Assembly: GCA_002254895.1 (NCBI GenBank)
Contig: NJDF01000033.1
Coordinates: forward strand, 1-9,295
Direction: 5' to 3'
DNA from: Thermoprotei archaeon ex4572_64
GTDB lineage: Archaea; Thermoproteota; Thermoprotei; Thermoproteales; Thermocladiaceae
Length of the DNA stretch: 9,295 nucleotides
In this document: piece after piece, positions 1 to 6,535 of the stretch
Position numbering within the stretch: position 1 is the stretch's first letter
Layout: each line of letters opens with the position of its first letter
Program-made: the position numbers and the translations under genes
Notes under the pieces: model-generated
Database searches by the model: none
Seen by the model: the letters and a program-made list of their open reading frames with translations, nothing else
Told to the model about the DNA's origin: nothing

Positions 1-119
1 TTTATCTCATTCATTGAAAATCAAGATTTGTAGAGTCTTCTTAAGTTTTACAAATCATTCGTGTAGTTTTGACTAAATCTTGAATGAGCTAGATTTTAAG
101 AACTGTACACACCATGCAC

Positions 120-992
120 TTACTCCTGTTCTAGAATGTTCTTAAAGTGCTCTCTCAACTTATCAACAATGCTCATTACTGCTTTACTTGCCTCTATATC
201 GGGGTATTTTAGAAGGAATGGTATTCCAAGATCATTACACTCACTAATTCTGGGATCTAGAGGTATACCTCCCAGGTATGGTATGTTCATCTCTTCAGCA
301 AGTGCTCTACCTATCTCTCTACCAAATATGAAGTACTTCTCATTACATTTAGGACATATGAAGTAGCTCATGTTCTCTATAATACCTACTGTAGGTACAT
401 TCATCTTTTGTGAAAAGATTATTGCTTTCTTAACGATCCTTGCAGATACATCACTTGGTGTTGTAACTATGATACTTCCCGTAATGTTGGGCAACATCTG
501 CGCTATAGTTAGTGGTGCATCACCAGTGCCGGGAGGTAAGTCAACAATGAGTACATCTAAACTACCCCAAAAAACTTTAGCTAGAAATTCGGCGATAGCT
601 CTACCAACTAGTGGACCTCTCCATATTACTGGTGTTTCTTCACTTGGTAATAGAAAGTCCATAGATATGACTTTAATACCTGCTGGACCTATGACTGGTA
701 TAATCCTGTCTACAGTTTGATCTAGCTGTATTACTGAACCTGCAAGACCTAGTAATTTAGCTACTGTAGGTCCATAAATATCAGCATCTAGAACACCTAC
801 TCTATATCCTCTAAGAGCGAAACCTACAGCTAAACTAACAGATACAAAACTCTTACCAACACCTCCCTTTCCTGAAATTATTGCGAATTTCGCCTTAATG
901 TGTTTAGTATTCTCTTCAATATTCTTTCTAAGTTCATCAATTACGTGTTCGGGTTTCTTGATGGTTACTCGGACTCTATCTTCTCTCTCCAT
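120..992 (-). CDS. Mrp/NBP35-family iron-sulfur cluster carrier ATPase
   Basis: This is a 290-residue P-loop ATPase of the Mrp/ApbC/NBP35 family, cytosolic proteins thought to hold a [4Fe-4S] cluster at a dimer interface and pass it to apo-proteins. The sequence shows the deviant Walker A GKGGVGKS (residues 41-48), DADIYGP (69-75), DLPPGTGD switch II (151-158), ENMSYF (206-211) and the family's cluster-binding CPKC (213-216). Length is normal for an archaeal Mrp without extra domains. The ATG at 992 is supported by a TATA box centred 26 nt upstream, giving a leaderless mRNA. The gene is monocistronic here, since the gene upstream on the same strand has its own promoter. A radical SAM/ferredoxin operon a few kilobases away contains many Fe-S proteins that could be clients, but that link is inference. 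The family assignment is very secure; the in vivo client is not known. Confidence 0.95.
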   Translation of the reverse strand: MEREDRVRVTIKKPEHVIDELRKNIEENTKHIKAKFAIISGKGGVGKSFVSVSLAVGFALRGYRVGVLDADIYGPTVAKLLGLAGSVIQLDQTVDRIIPVIGPAGIKVISMDFLLPSEETPVIWRGPLVGRAIAEFLAKVFWGSLDVLIVDLPPGTGDAPLTIAQMLPNITGSIIVTTPSDVSARIVKKAIIFSQKMNVPTVGIIENMSYFICPKCNEKYFIFGREIGRALAEEMNIPYLGGIPLDPRISECNDLGIPFLLKYPDIEASKAVMSIVDKLREHFKNILEQE

Positions 993-1014
993 CAGTGGTA
1001 GGGAGACCTAAGTC

Positions 1015-1022
1015 TTTATAAA
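1015..1022 (-). promoter_or_regulatory. TATA box of the mrp gene
   Basis: TTTATAAA on the minus strand spans -23 to -30 relative to the ATG at 992. This is the position expected of an archaeal TATA box when transcription starts at the start codon. No Shine-Dalgarno sequence lies before the ATG, which fits a leaderless transcript. Confidence 0.65.
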
Positions 1023-1038
1023 CCAATCTATTTTCAAT

Positions 1039-1812
1039 TCAGCTAATTATTCTTCTAAGCTCTTCAAGCTTTCTCTTAAATTCTTCAATTTGCCTCTTTA
1101 ACTCTTCATTCTCACCTCTTAATCTTTCATTCTCTAATTTTAAGGTATCTACCTCAATTTTTAAAGTATCTCTCTCATGTTCTATATCTTTCTTCTCCTT
1201 AACTAGCTGTTCGTATTTGCTTTTCAAACTTTCTAATTCTTTACTTAATGACTCTATCTTTTCTCTCATTCTTTCAACTTCTTCAACTTCAACACTCACT
1301 CCAAGCTCTTTACATTTCTCGAAAACTCTATCACTTCTAACCCAATAGACAACTTCGGTCTTATCTTTGTTCCAGAATAGTTCTCCAGATTCTAAATCTA
1401 GTGTAAGTTCTGTCGTTATTACAAAGATATCTCCTGGTTCTAATTTGTGTTTAGGTACAACATCATCAAAGAACCATCTCTTCATTTCATCAAAAATCTT
1501 CTGTACACTATCTTTAAAGTTCTTACTATCTCTAATTCTGTTAAACTCTTCAAGACCTTTGTCATCGCCAAGATTTTCTCTTAAACTTCCCGTTATTGCT
1601 CCAAAGAGTAATCTAAAGAAGTCTGGTCTTCCTTCTCTACCATACTTGCCAAAGAGTCTTCCTGCAGATGTTTTTCCTGTAGTCCATCTTATTTTGAGAA
1701 CTTTTCTTCCCTCTTCTTCAGTAATTACTGATCTTGCAGCACCTCTTTCAAGCTCTTCTTCACCAATACTTTCTCTTCCTCTAAGAATTATGGTTCTCTC
1801 CCCCTCAGACAT
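1039..1812 (-). CDS. Uncharacterised protein with C-terminal coiled coil
   Basis: I do not recognise this family. The frame is open to a GTG at 1818 (259 codons), but the ATG at 1812 (257 codons) is preferred because a TATA-like element is centred 27 nt upstream of it. Numbering from the GTG, residues 1-175 look like a folded mixed alpha/beta region with a basic, glycine-rich part around 45-65 and a beta-rich segment around 128-162 that includes EPGDIFVITTEL. Residues about 178-257 are a charged heptad-like run rich in Glu, Lys and Leu, predicting a long coiled coil. There is no signal peptide or membrane segment, so it is probably a soluble oligomer. It is transcribed divergently from the dehydrogenase gene at 1924. 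An 80-residue coiled coil suggests an assembly or scaffold role, but no function can be assigned. A 165-codon open frame on the opposite strand is a shadow of this gene. Confidence 0.8.
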   Translation of the reverse strand: MSEGERTIILRGRESIGEEELERGAARSVITEEEGRKVLKIRWTTGKTSAGRLFGKYGREGRPDFFRLLFGAITGSLRENLGDDKGLEEFNRIRDSKNFKDSVQKIFDEMKRWFFDDVVPKHKLEPGDIFVITTELTLDLESGELFWNKDKTEVVYWVRSDRVFEKCKELGVSVEVEEVERMREKIESLSKELESLKSKYEQLVKEKKDIEHERDTLKIEVDTLKLENERLRGENEELKRQIEEFKRKLEELRRIIS

Positions 1813-1834
1813 CAACACTATATGTAACTTATTG

Positions 1835-1843
1835 CTTAAAAAC
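1835..1843 (-). promoter_or_regulatory. TATA-like box of the coiled-coil gene
   Basis: The minus strand reads GTTTTTAAG here, centred 27 nt before the ATG at 1812. This spacing is what makes the ATG a better start than the GTG at 1818, only 21 nt from the element. Confidence 0.5.
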
Positions 1844-1874
1844 TCTTCACTTAGTATTTATTGAGAGAATATAG

Positions 1875-1889
1875 TTTTAAACTTAAAAT
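1875..1889 (+). promoter_or_regulatory. Candidate promoter element of the dehydrogenase gene
   Basis: The plus strand carries overlapping TATA-like strings TTTTAAAC and CTTAAAAT. From the second, a start site near 1911 would give a leader of about 12 nt before the ATG at 1924. A weaker alternative, GTTAAGATT at 1893-1901, would give a leaderless mRNA. The 104-nt gap between the two divergent genes must hold both promoters. No clear Shine-Dalgarno site is seen. Confidence 0.35.
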
Positions 1890-1923
1890 CTAGTTAAGAT
1901 TACATAATCTTCAGTGTCAAGTA

Positions 1924-2862
1924 ATGGGTACGTATAGAGTGTTAATTACAGATAATGTGGATAGTTTTGTAATTGATGAACTTAGAAAAGCAGGTCTTGA
2001 TGTTGATTATAAGCCAGGAATTTCTAGAGATGAGCTGTTAAGAGTGATAAGCAACTACAACATCTTAGTAGTTAGAAGTAGAACTAAAGTTACGAAAGAA
2101 GTGATTGATCAGGCAGTAAGTTTAAAGTTAATTGCCAGAATTGGTGTAGGTCTTGATAATATCGATATTAATTATGCTAAAAACAAGAATATTGAAGTCA
2201 TAAACACGCCTGAAGGACCTACAGAGTCTGTTGCTGAACTCACTATAGGCTTAATGATATGTGCAGCAAGATACATAACGCTCTTTGATAAACTTGTAAA
2301 GAGTGGTGAGTGGCCTAAAGGTAAGTATGTTGGTTTTGAACTTATGGGTAAGACATTAGGTGTTATTGGATTTGGAAGAATAGGTACTAGAGTTAGTGAG
2401 ATAGCTAGATCTCTAGGTATGCACGTACTTGCATATGATATTATCGACATTACTGAGAAGGCTAGAAGAATAGGTGTTGAACCTATGAAAGACATGTATG
2501 AACTTTTAAGTAAAAGTGATATTGTGAGTCTACATGTACCTTTAACTAAAGAGACCTATCACATGATTAGTTATAGAGAATTTGAAGTTATGAAGAAAGG
2601 TGTAATTATTGTAAATACTAGTCGTGGAGAGGTAATCGATACTAAAGCACTTCTTGATGCTTTAAAGAGTGGAAAAGTAGCAGCAGCAGCTCTTGACGTT
2701 CTTGAACATGAACCACCTAAAGAACCTTGGGAAATTGAGCTTGTAAATCATTCAAGAGTAATAATCACACCACATGTAGGTTCAGAAACTATAGAAGCTC
2801 GAAGGAGAAATGCTGAACTTCTTGTAACAAAAATTCTTAATCATTTAGGTCTCTCAAAGTAG
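1924..2862 (+). CDS. serA: D-3-phosphoglycerate dehydrogenase (SerA-like 2-hydroxyacid dehydrogenase)
   Basis: This is a 312-residue member of the D-isomer-specific 2-hydroxyacid dehydrogenase family. The likely reaction is NAD-dependent oxidation of 3-phosphoglycerate to 3-phosphohydroxypyruvate, the first step of serine synthesis. Visible features are the substrate-domain signature ARIGVGLDNID (71-81), the Rossmann GFGRIG (149-154) followed by an acidic Asp172 that favours NAD over NADP, and the catalytic triad Arg234 (in NTSRGEV), Glu263 (in EHEPP) and His284 (in TPHVG). The protein ends right after the catalytic domain: the C-terminal ACT and intervening domains of many bacterial SerA are missing, as in the short archaeal form, so allosteric serine inhibition through ACT is not expected. 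The next ORF starts 2 nt downstream, suggesting co-transcription. A glyoxylate or hydroxypyruvate reductase is the main alternative, since substrate specificity cannot be read with certainty. Confidence 0.88.
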   Translation: MGTYRVLITDNVDSFVIDELRKAGLDVDYKPGISRDELLRVISNYNILVVRSRTKVTKEVIDQAVSLKLIARIGVGLDNIDINYAKNKNIEVINTPEGPTESVAELTIGLMICAARYITLFDKLVKSGEWPKGKYVGFELMGKTLGVIGFGRIGTRVSEIARSLGMHVLAYDIIDITEKARRIGVEPMKDMYELLSKSDIVSLHVPLTKETYHMISYREFEVMKKGVIIVNTSRGEVIDTKALLDALKSGKVAAAALDVLEHEPPKEPWEIELVNHSRVIITPHVGSETIEARRRNAELLVTKILNHLGLSK

Positions 2863-2864
2863 TT

Positions 2865-3176
2865 ATGAATTCTAAAAGAATTGTTGAAGAAGTATTTACA
2901 AAAGGATACTCCTCAAGAATACCTATACAGATAGAAGCAAATAGCTTAGAAGAAGAATATGCATTAAGTGACACTTTAGGTATTAGTGTTAGAGTATCAG
3001 CGTGGCAGAAGTACGTAATTGAGGGAGGACCTCTAAGAAGATTAGAGAATGAGAGAATTTTAGACTGGATCGATAGAGTTGAGAAGTATTGGGAAGATAT
3101 TGTTGATTGGCCTAATCTTGATGATGTTGTTCAGGATTGTTTAAATCAATTTTTAAGAAAGTTTCAAGAAAACTGA
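2865..3176 (+). CDS. Uncharacterised acidic protein, possibly the 5' part of a frameshifted gene
   Basis: No family is recognised. The 103-residue product is acidic and mostly helical in appearance, with tryptophans in the second half (near SAWQKY, LDWIDR and VDWPN) and no signal peptide or membrane segment. The ATG lies 2 nt after the serA stop, so translation probably depends on termination-reinitiation; no Shine-Dalgarno site is visible. The stop at 3174-3176 follows a run of four A residues. In the adjacent frame an open stretch beginning at 3157 runs directly into the next ORF, with protein-like composition. Adding one A to the run would fuse the two into a protein of roughly 300 residues. 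Whether this is a complete small gene or the broken front of a larger one is left open. Confidence 0.6.
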   Translation: MNSKRIVEEVFTKGYSSRIPIQIEANSLEEEYALSDTLGISVRVSAWQKYVIEGGPLRRLENERILDWIDRVEKYWEDIVDWPNLDDVVQDCLNQFLRKFQEN

Positions 3177-3246
3177 TCTAGAGCACTTCTCACATAAGTT
3201 TGAATATGCACTTCTACTTAAGGTTAAGAAAGATTTAGCATGTAGA

Positions 3247-3795
3247 ATGTACAATAAGGTTTCTAGGTATGTGTTGGAGATAACGAAGTCTTTAAGTGAA
3301 CTTGAGCAAATAGATGCTCTTAGAATTGCTGATGATTTAGCTGATTATAGAGGAATAATTTATGGACAAGACTTTGTACTTGAAGCGTACTTGAAATGGC
3401 ATGAAGAGTTCAGTAAGACTATTAAGAAGAGGGGAGATATAACATCAATTATCGATAAGTTGATAAGAATGTACTCAGGTTTACATCCATTAGATATAAC
3501 TAAGAAAGTTACAATTAAGGATTACTATCACTGGATTGAGAAACTGAAAATTCTTAAAGATGAGTTTATGAAAGCTAGTACTAAAACAGTAATGATTACA
3601 GGATTACCTGTAGAGTTAATCTTCAATAATGATGTCTACATTGATGATTTTCTTCATGCAGTCAAGCATTTCATAGAAATACTAGGTAGAGATTATCTAC
3701 TTCTATCAACAACACATAGACCATATCCAAATAGAAGCTATCAAGAAGAGTTGGTTAGAAGAAAGATCATGAAGTTACGTGAAGTTTTGAAGTGA
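3247..3795 (+). CDS. Uncharacterised helical protein, possibly the 3' part of a frameshifted gene
   Basis: The 182-residue product from the first ATG at 3247 is not recognised. It looks soluble, helical and charged, with aromatic motifs such as YYHWIEKL and a basic C-terminal tail. There is no convincing Shine-Dalgarno site or TATA box before this ATG; the weak CTTAAGGTT near 3217-3225 is the only candidate. The same frame stays open upstream to 3157, with 30 sense codons that read like protein but contain no ATG, GTG or TTG. This argues that the annotated start is not the true N-terminus and that the reading frame comes from the ORF at 2865 through a shift near 3170. It may belong to the serA transcript. 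No function is proposed. Confidence 0.6.
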   Translation: MYNKVSRYVLEITKSLSELEQIDALRIADDLADYRGIIYGQDFVLEAYLKWHEEFSKTIKKRGDITSIIDKLIRMYSGLHPLDITKKVTIKDYYHWIEKLKILKDEFMKASTKTVMITGLPVELIFNNDVYIDDFLHAVKHFIEILGRDYLLLSTTHRPYPNRSYQEELVRRKIMKLREVLK

Positions 3796-3797
3796 AG

Positions 3798-3806
3798 ATT
3801 TTAAAG
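3798..3806 (+). promoter_or_regulatory. TATA-like element in the 3796-3964 intergenic region
   Basis: ATTTTAAAG, just past the stop at 3795, would place a transcription start near 3828. That start precedes the C/D-box-like motifs at 3854-3883. No long ORF follows, only a 7-codon frame (3828-3851), so if it is active it would drive a non-coding RNA or a long S26e leader. This is a weak call in AT-rich DNA. Confidence 0.25.
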
Positions 3807-3853
3807 ATAGAGAATACTTGAGAAATAATGCTGAATCTCCACGATAACTGATA

Positions 3854-3883
3854 ATGATGAGGGGAACGAACTCTGAGTGATGA
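3854..3883 (+). ncRNA. Possible C/D-box-like small RNA (incomplete motif set)
   Basis: The intergenic stretch holds a perfect C box ATGATGA (3854-3860), exactly 12 nt of GC-richer sequence (3861-3872), a perfect D' box CTGA (3873-3876) and a perfect C' box GTGATGA (3877-3883). Archaeal C/D guide RNAs have this order with guides of about 12 nt. Against it, no terminal D box CTGA follows at the expected distance (ACTA stands at 3896-3899), and the D'-C' spacer is zero, which is unusually short. No rRNA or tRNA target was identified by eye. Chance similarity is quite possible. Confidence 0.22.
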
Positions 3884-3932
3884 ACTTTTAAATTAACTAT
3901 TAATGAGCAGATGCAAATTAATTGAGAGGAAG

Positions 3933-3941
3933 TATTTAAAA
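3933..3941 (+). promoter_or_regulatory. TATA box of the rps26e-trmY operon
   Basis: TATTTAAAA is centred 28 nt before the ATG at 3965 and is preceded by a purine-rich stretch (GAGAGGAAG) that could act as the BRE. The spacing predicts a leaderless transcript starting at or near the S26e start codon. Confidence 0.6.
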
Positions 3942-3964
3942 GTTCGGTAATCATTTTAGATTCA

Positions 3965-4258
3965 ATGCCTAAGAAGAGAAAGAATAGAGGTAGACGTAAA
4001 GGCGATAAGGGTGCTGAAAGTCACGTCTATTGTGATAATTGTGGAAGAATGGTTCCTAGATCTAAGGCTGTCAGAGTCACCATGCCATACTCACCAGTAC
4101 CTGCTGATTTAGCTAAAGAACTTGAAAAGCAGGGAGCAATTATACCTAGATACCAAGTAACTAAGACTTTATGCATATCTTGTGCTATCTTCTATGGCGT
4201 AATTAAGGTTAGATCTGAAGAGGAAAGAAAGAAGAAACCTCAAAAACTTGAAACATAG
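3965..4258 (+). CDS. rps26e: 30S ribosomal protein S26e
   Basis: This 97-residue protein is the eukaryote-type small-subunit protein eS26, which in eukaryotes lies at the mRNA exit region near the 16S/18S 3' end. It has the expected very basic N-terminus (MPKKRKNRGRRKG), one CX2C pair at Cys23/Cys26 (YCDNCGRM) and a second at Cys70/Cys73 (LCISCAIF), together forming a zinc site. The central PRSKAVRV segment is typical of the family, and the length is normal for archaea. S26e occurs in Crenarchaeota and related TACK/Asgard lineages but not in Euryarchaeota, so it is the best taxonomic marker here. It is first in an operon with trmY, whose GTG begins 2 nt after this stop, and its own promoter lies 28 nt upstream. 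Confidence 0.96.
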   Translation: MPKKRKNRGRRKGDKGAESHVYCDNCGRMVPRSKAVRVTMPYSPVPADLAKELEKQGAIIPRYQVTKTLCISCAIFYGVIKVRSEEERKKKPQKLET

Positions 4259-4260
4259 AT

Positions 4261-4794
4261 GTGAAGTACTTTATAATTAAATCAAACACTTCCTGTATAG
4301 ATAATGTAAATCCTAAATCACCAGCATCAAGTGGTCGATTAGACGTTATTCTCGACTTTATAATTGAGAGTTTAAATCTCCGTAATGATGTGAGAAGAGA
4401 TGTAACAGTATATGCCCTACTTGCAGGATGTGAGGAGTATGTGATGGAAGTTTCGGGAAAAGATTTGAGAAGACCTATACATAGTGAGTATGAACTGTTG
4501 AATCTTATAGCTAGTAGAAAGTTGAAGATATGGAGAGAGAACTTTCAAAATCTCTTACAGAGACTTTTAAGTAATGGTGTAAAACTTTACTATTTACATG
4601 AGAGAGGAGAACCTGTGAGTAAGTTCAGATTTATAGGCAGTGTTGGCTTCATTATTGGTGATCAGGATGGATTAACTGCAAGTGATGAGAAGATTATTAA
4701 TGATTTAGGTATTCCCTGGATTTCTTTAAATTCTATACCATATCTTAGTTGGTATTGCTCAGTAATTATTAATGCACTTCTTGACAAAGTATAA
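4261..4794 (+). CDS. trmY: tRNA (pseudouridine(54)-N1)-methyltransferase TrmY
   Basis: This 177-residue SPOUT-class enzyme uses S-adenosylmethionine to methylate pseudouridine 54 in the tRNA T-loop, giving m1-pseudouridine, the archaeal counterpart of the m5U54 used in bacteria. Family features include the N-terminal FIIKSN strand, GRLDV (25-29), RRDV (45-48), YLHERGE (111-117), the cofactor-knot loop FIIGDQDG (130-137) and ISLN (154-157). A late Cys166 stands in the C-terminal helix, where the family often has one. The start is GTG at 4261, 2 nt after the S26e stop; an ATG at 4259 is out of frame and immediately terminated. No strong Shine-Dalgarno site is visible, so reinitiation after S26e is likely. 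The protein is slightly short for the family (often about 190-200 residues), but no core motif seems lost. Pairing with a ribosomal protein fits a translation role. Confidence 0.88.
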   Translation: MKYFIIKSNTSCIDNVNPKSPASSGRLDVILDFIIESLNLRNDVRRDVTVYALLAGCEEYVMEVSGKDLRRPIHSEYELLNLIASRKLKIWRENFQNLLQRLLSNGVKLYYLHERGEPVSKFRFIGSVGFIIGDQDGLTASDEKIINDLGIPWISLNSIPYLSWYCSVIINALLDKV

Positions 4795-4797
4795 AAA
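4790..4797 (+). promoter_or_regulatory. TATA box of the flavin reductase-radical SAM operon
   Basis: TATAAAAA overlaps the trmY stop codon and is centred about 28 nt before the ATG at 4822. The promoter is therefore embedded in the end of the previous gene and predicts a leaderless first cistron. Confidence 0.65.
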
Positions 4798-4821
4798 TCT
4801 TAAACATCTACGCTTTAAGTA

Positions 4822-5391
4822 ATGAGTGAGTATGTAGTTCCTGAAAAATTCTACCTCATACTTCACCCAAGACCTGTATACTTCTTAGTTACAGTTAGTT
4901 CTGAAGGTAGAATTAACGTTATGGCTATTTCTTGGACCATGCCTGTATCTGAAGATGAGAAAATTATTGCTTTAGCTATAGATAGAGAACACTTTACTAG
5001 AAAACTTCTAAGTGAAGTTGATGAGTTTACACTAAATGTACCAACTATTGACTTGTTATCAGAGATTTGGAAAGCAGGAACGCTTACGGGTTGGAAAGTT
5101 GATAAGTCTAAAGTTCTAAAATTGACTTTTAAAGCTTCAAGAAGAGTAAAACCGCCAATTGTTAGTGAATGTATTGCACATATTGAAGGTAAGGTTAGTG
5201 AGGTTATAAGTGTTGGTGAGGTTGATCTAGTTCTTGCTAAAGTTCTTGAAGCATATGTTAGGAAAGAGTATCTCTATGGTAAGTCTTGGGATGTTAGAAA
5301 GGCAAGAATACCACTACACCTACTTGGAAGAATCTTCACTTATAGTGAGAAAATTCTTGTAAGTGAAGAGAAAGAAGTTAAAAAAGATTGA
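4822..5391 (+). CDS. Flavin reductase-like FMN-binding split-barrel protein
   Basis: The 189-residue product resembles the flavin reductase-like / DIM6-NTAB flavoproteins, which bind FMN in a split barrel and often act as dimeric NAD(P)H:flavin oxidoreductases. The early pattern, a strand after HPRPVYFLVTV followed by GRINVMAISWTMPVS (29-43), then IALAID..HFT (49-59) and FTLNVP (69-74), is characteristic; the AISW/HFT region supplies flavin-phosphate contacts in this family. It is cytosolic with no signal peptide. The ATG is supported by the TATA box 28 nt upstream. It is the first gene of a probable operon with two radical SAM proteins, and a reduced flavin source or an electron relay to Fe-S clusters is an attractive but unproven role. 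The actual substrate, and whether it reduces flavin or another compound, cannot be told from sequence. Confidence 0.82.
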   Translation: MSEYVVPEKFYLILHPRPVYFLVTVSSEGRINVMAISWTMPVSEDEKIIALAIDREHFTRKLLSEVDEFTLNVPTIDLLSEIWKAGTLTGWKVDKSKVLKLTFKASRRVKPPIVSECIAHIEGKVSEVISVGEVDLVLAKVLEAYVRKEYLYGKSWDVRKARIPLHLLGRIFTYSEKILVSEEKEVKKD

Positions 5392-5406
5392 TTAAGTAAA
5401 TTATTA

Positions 5407-5412
5407 GGTGAT
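5407..5412 (+). promoter_or_regulatory. Shine-Dalgarno site fixing the TTG start of amrS
   Basis: GGTGAT matches the archaeal anti-Shine-Dalgarno 3' end of 16S rRNA and ends 5 nt before the TTG at 5418. It is the clearest Shine-Dalgarno site in the window and precedes an operon-internal gene, whereas promoter-proximal genes here lack one. Confidence 0.7.
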
Positions 5413-5417
5413 TAGTT

Positions 5418-6530
5418 TTGAAGAAAGCATTACTATATAGAGAATTACCTAACAGTGTTGTCGAGTGTTTAGCCTGTGCTAGAAGATGCAAAATTCCAAA
5501 AGGTAAGCATGGTTTTTGTGGTGTTAGGTGGAATCTCAACGGTGAGCTCTATCTCGCCGTTTACGGTAAGTTATCAGCAATAGCTATTGATCCTATAGAG
5601 AAGAAACCACTTTATCACTTTAATCCAGGCTCTATGGTGCTCTCATTATCAACTTATGGCTGTTCTTGGGCTTGTGAATTTTGTCAAAACTTTGACATAA
5701 GTCAGAGAAGATTACTTGAAGGTTTTGAAGTTAGTCCTGAAATGCTTGTAGAATTTGCAGAATCTTATGGTGCTCAAGGATTAACTTACACTTACAATGA
5801 GCCAAGTATCTTCGTAGAGTATGCATATGATGCAGGTGTACTTGCGAGAAAGAGAGGACTTTTCAATACCTTCGTAACAAATGGATACTTTACTGATGAA
5901 ATGATAGACTTATTATCAAAGTTTCTAGATGCAGCTACTGTCGACTTTAAAGGTAATGCTGAACCTAAATTTTTAAGAAAGTACTGTAAAGTTCCTGGCC
6001 CCGAGCCAATATTTAATTCTTTAGTAGAGATGAAGAGAAAGGGTATTTTCATAGAAGTTACTAATCTTGTAGTTCCAAGAGTTGGTGACAATCTTGAATA
6101 TGCTAGAAAGTTGTGTAGATGGATTGTTGATCATTTAGGACCAGAAACACCAATACATTTCTTGAGATTTCATCCAGATTACAATCTCGACTACTTACCT
6201 TGGACTCCTATTGAAGTTTTGGAGAAGCATGTAGAGATTGCTAGAAAGGAAGGATTAATGTACGTCTATATTGGTAATGTTCCTGGACATCCATACGAAC
6301 ATACATACTGTCCAAAATGTGGAAAAATAGTCATTAAGAGAATGGGATTTGATATACTGGAAGTTAATTTGAAAGATAATAATGAATGTAAGTTCTGTGG
6401 TTTTAAGATAAACATTGGTGGTAAGGTTTGGAATTTATGGAAAGTTAGTTCAAGATTTGTATACATACCAATACAAGCCTTTACAAAGTATGTGAAAGTG
6501 GATATTGAGAGATACTTAAAGAGTAGTTAA
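5418..6530 (+). CDS. amrS: AmmeMemoRadiSam system radical SAM enzyme AmrS
   Basis: This 370-residue radical SAM protein matches the AmrS family, usually linked to AMMECR1-like and Memo-like proteins and of unsettled chemistry. An N-terminal cysteine cluster (Cys17, 20, 24 and 34) precedes the radical SAM motif CX3CX2C at Cys82/86/89 (CSWACEFC), which binds the SAM-cleaving [4Fe-4S] cluster. TYNEPSIF (125-132) and FVTNGY (152-157) are typical of the pyruvate-formate-lyase-activase-like branch. HFLRFHPDY (247-255) lies near the end of the barrel. A C-terminal rubredoxin/zinc-ribbon-like domain carries CPKC (298-301) and CKFC (324-327). The TTG start is set by GGTGAT 5 nt upstream. The gene lies 26 nt after the flavin reductase gene and 5 nt before a second radical SAM gene, so all three are probably co-transcribed. 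No AMMECR1 or Memo gene is present in the window. Confidence 0.9.
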   Translation: MKKALLYRELPNSVVECLACARRCKIPKGKHGFCGVRWNLNGELYLAVYGKLSAIAIDPIEKKPLYHFNPGSMVLSLSTYGCSWACEFCQNFDISQRRLLEGFEVSPEMLVEFAESYGAQGLTYTYNEPSIFVEYAYDAGVLARKRGLFNTFVTNGYFTDEMIDLLSKFLDAATVDFKGNAEPKFLRKYCKVPGPEPIFNSLVEMKRKGIFIEVTNLVVPRVGDNLEYARKLCRWIVDHLGPETPIHFLRFHPDYNLDYLPWTPIEVLEKHVEIARKEGLMYVYIGNVPGHPYEHTYCPKCGKIVIKRMGFDILEVNLKDNNECKFCGFKINIGGKVWNLWKVSSRFVYIPIQAFTKYVKVDIERYLKSS

Positions 6531-6535
6531 TCATT

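Noticed and set aside
136..720. Two plus-strand ORFs opposite mrp
   Set aside because: They are shadows of the strongly conserved Mrp reading frame.
1367..1864. 165-codon plus-strand ORF opposite the coiled-coil gene
   Set aside because: It is Ser/Leu-rich, as expected of the antisense of Glu/Lys/Arg-rich coding DNA, has no promoter or Shine-Dalgarno site, and the minus-strand frame is clearly the protein-like one.
2172..2495. Minus-strand ORF inside serA
   Set aside because: It is antisense to the conserved NAD-binding region and has no independent features.
3884..3899. ACTA as a degenerate D box completing the C/D-like RNA
   Set aside because: It departs from CUGA at key positions needed for the kink-turn, so the motif set was left incomplete.
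5792..6466. Minus-strand ORFs inside amrS
   Set aside because: They are antisense to conserved radical SAM sequence and are shadows.
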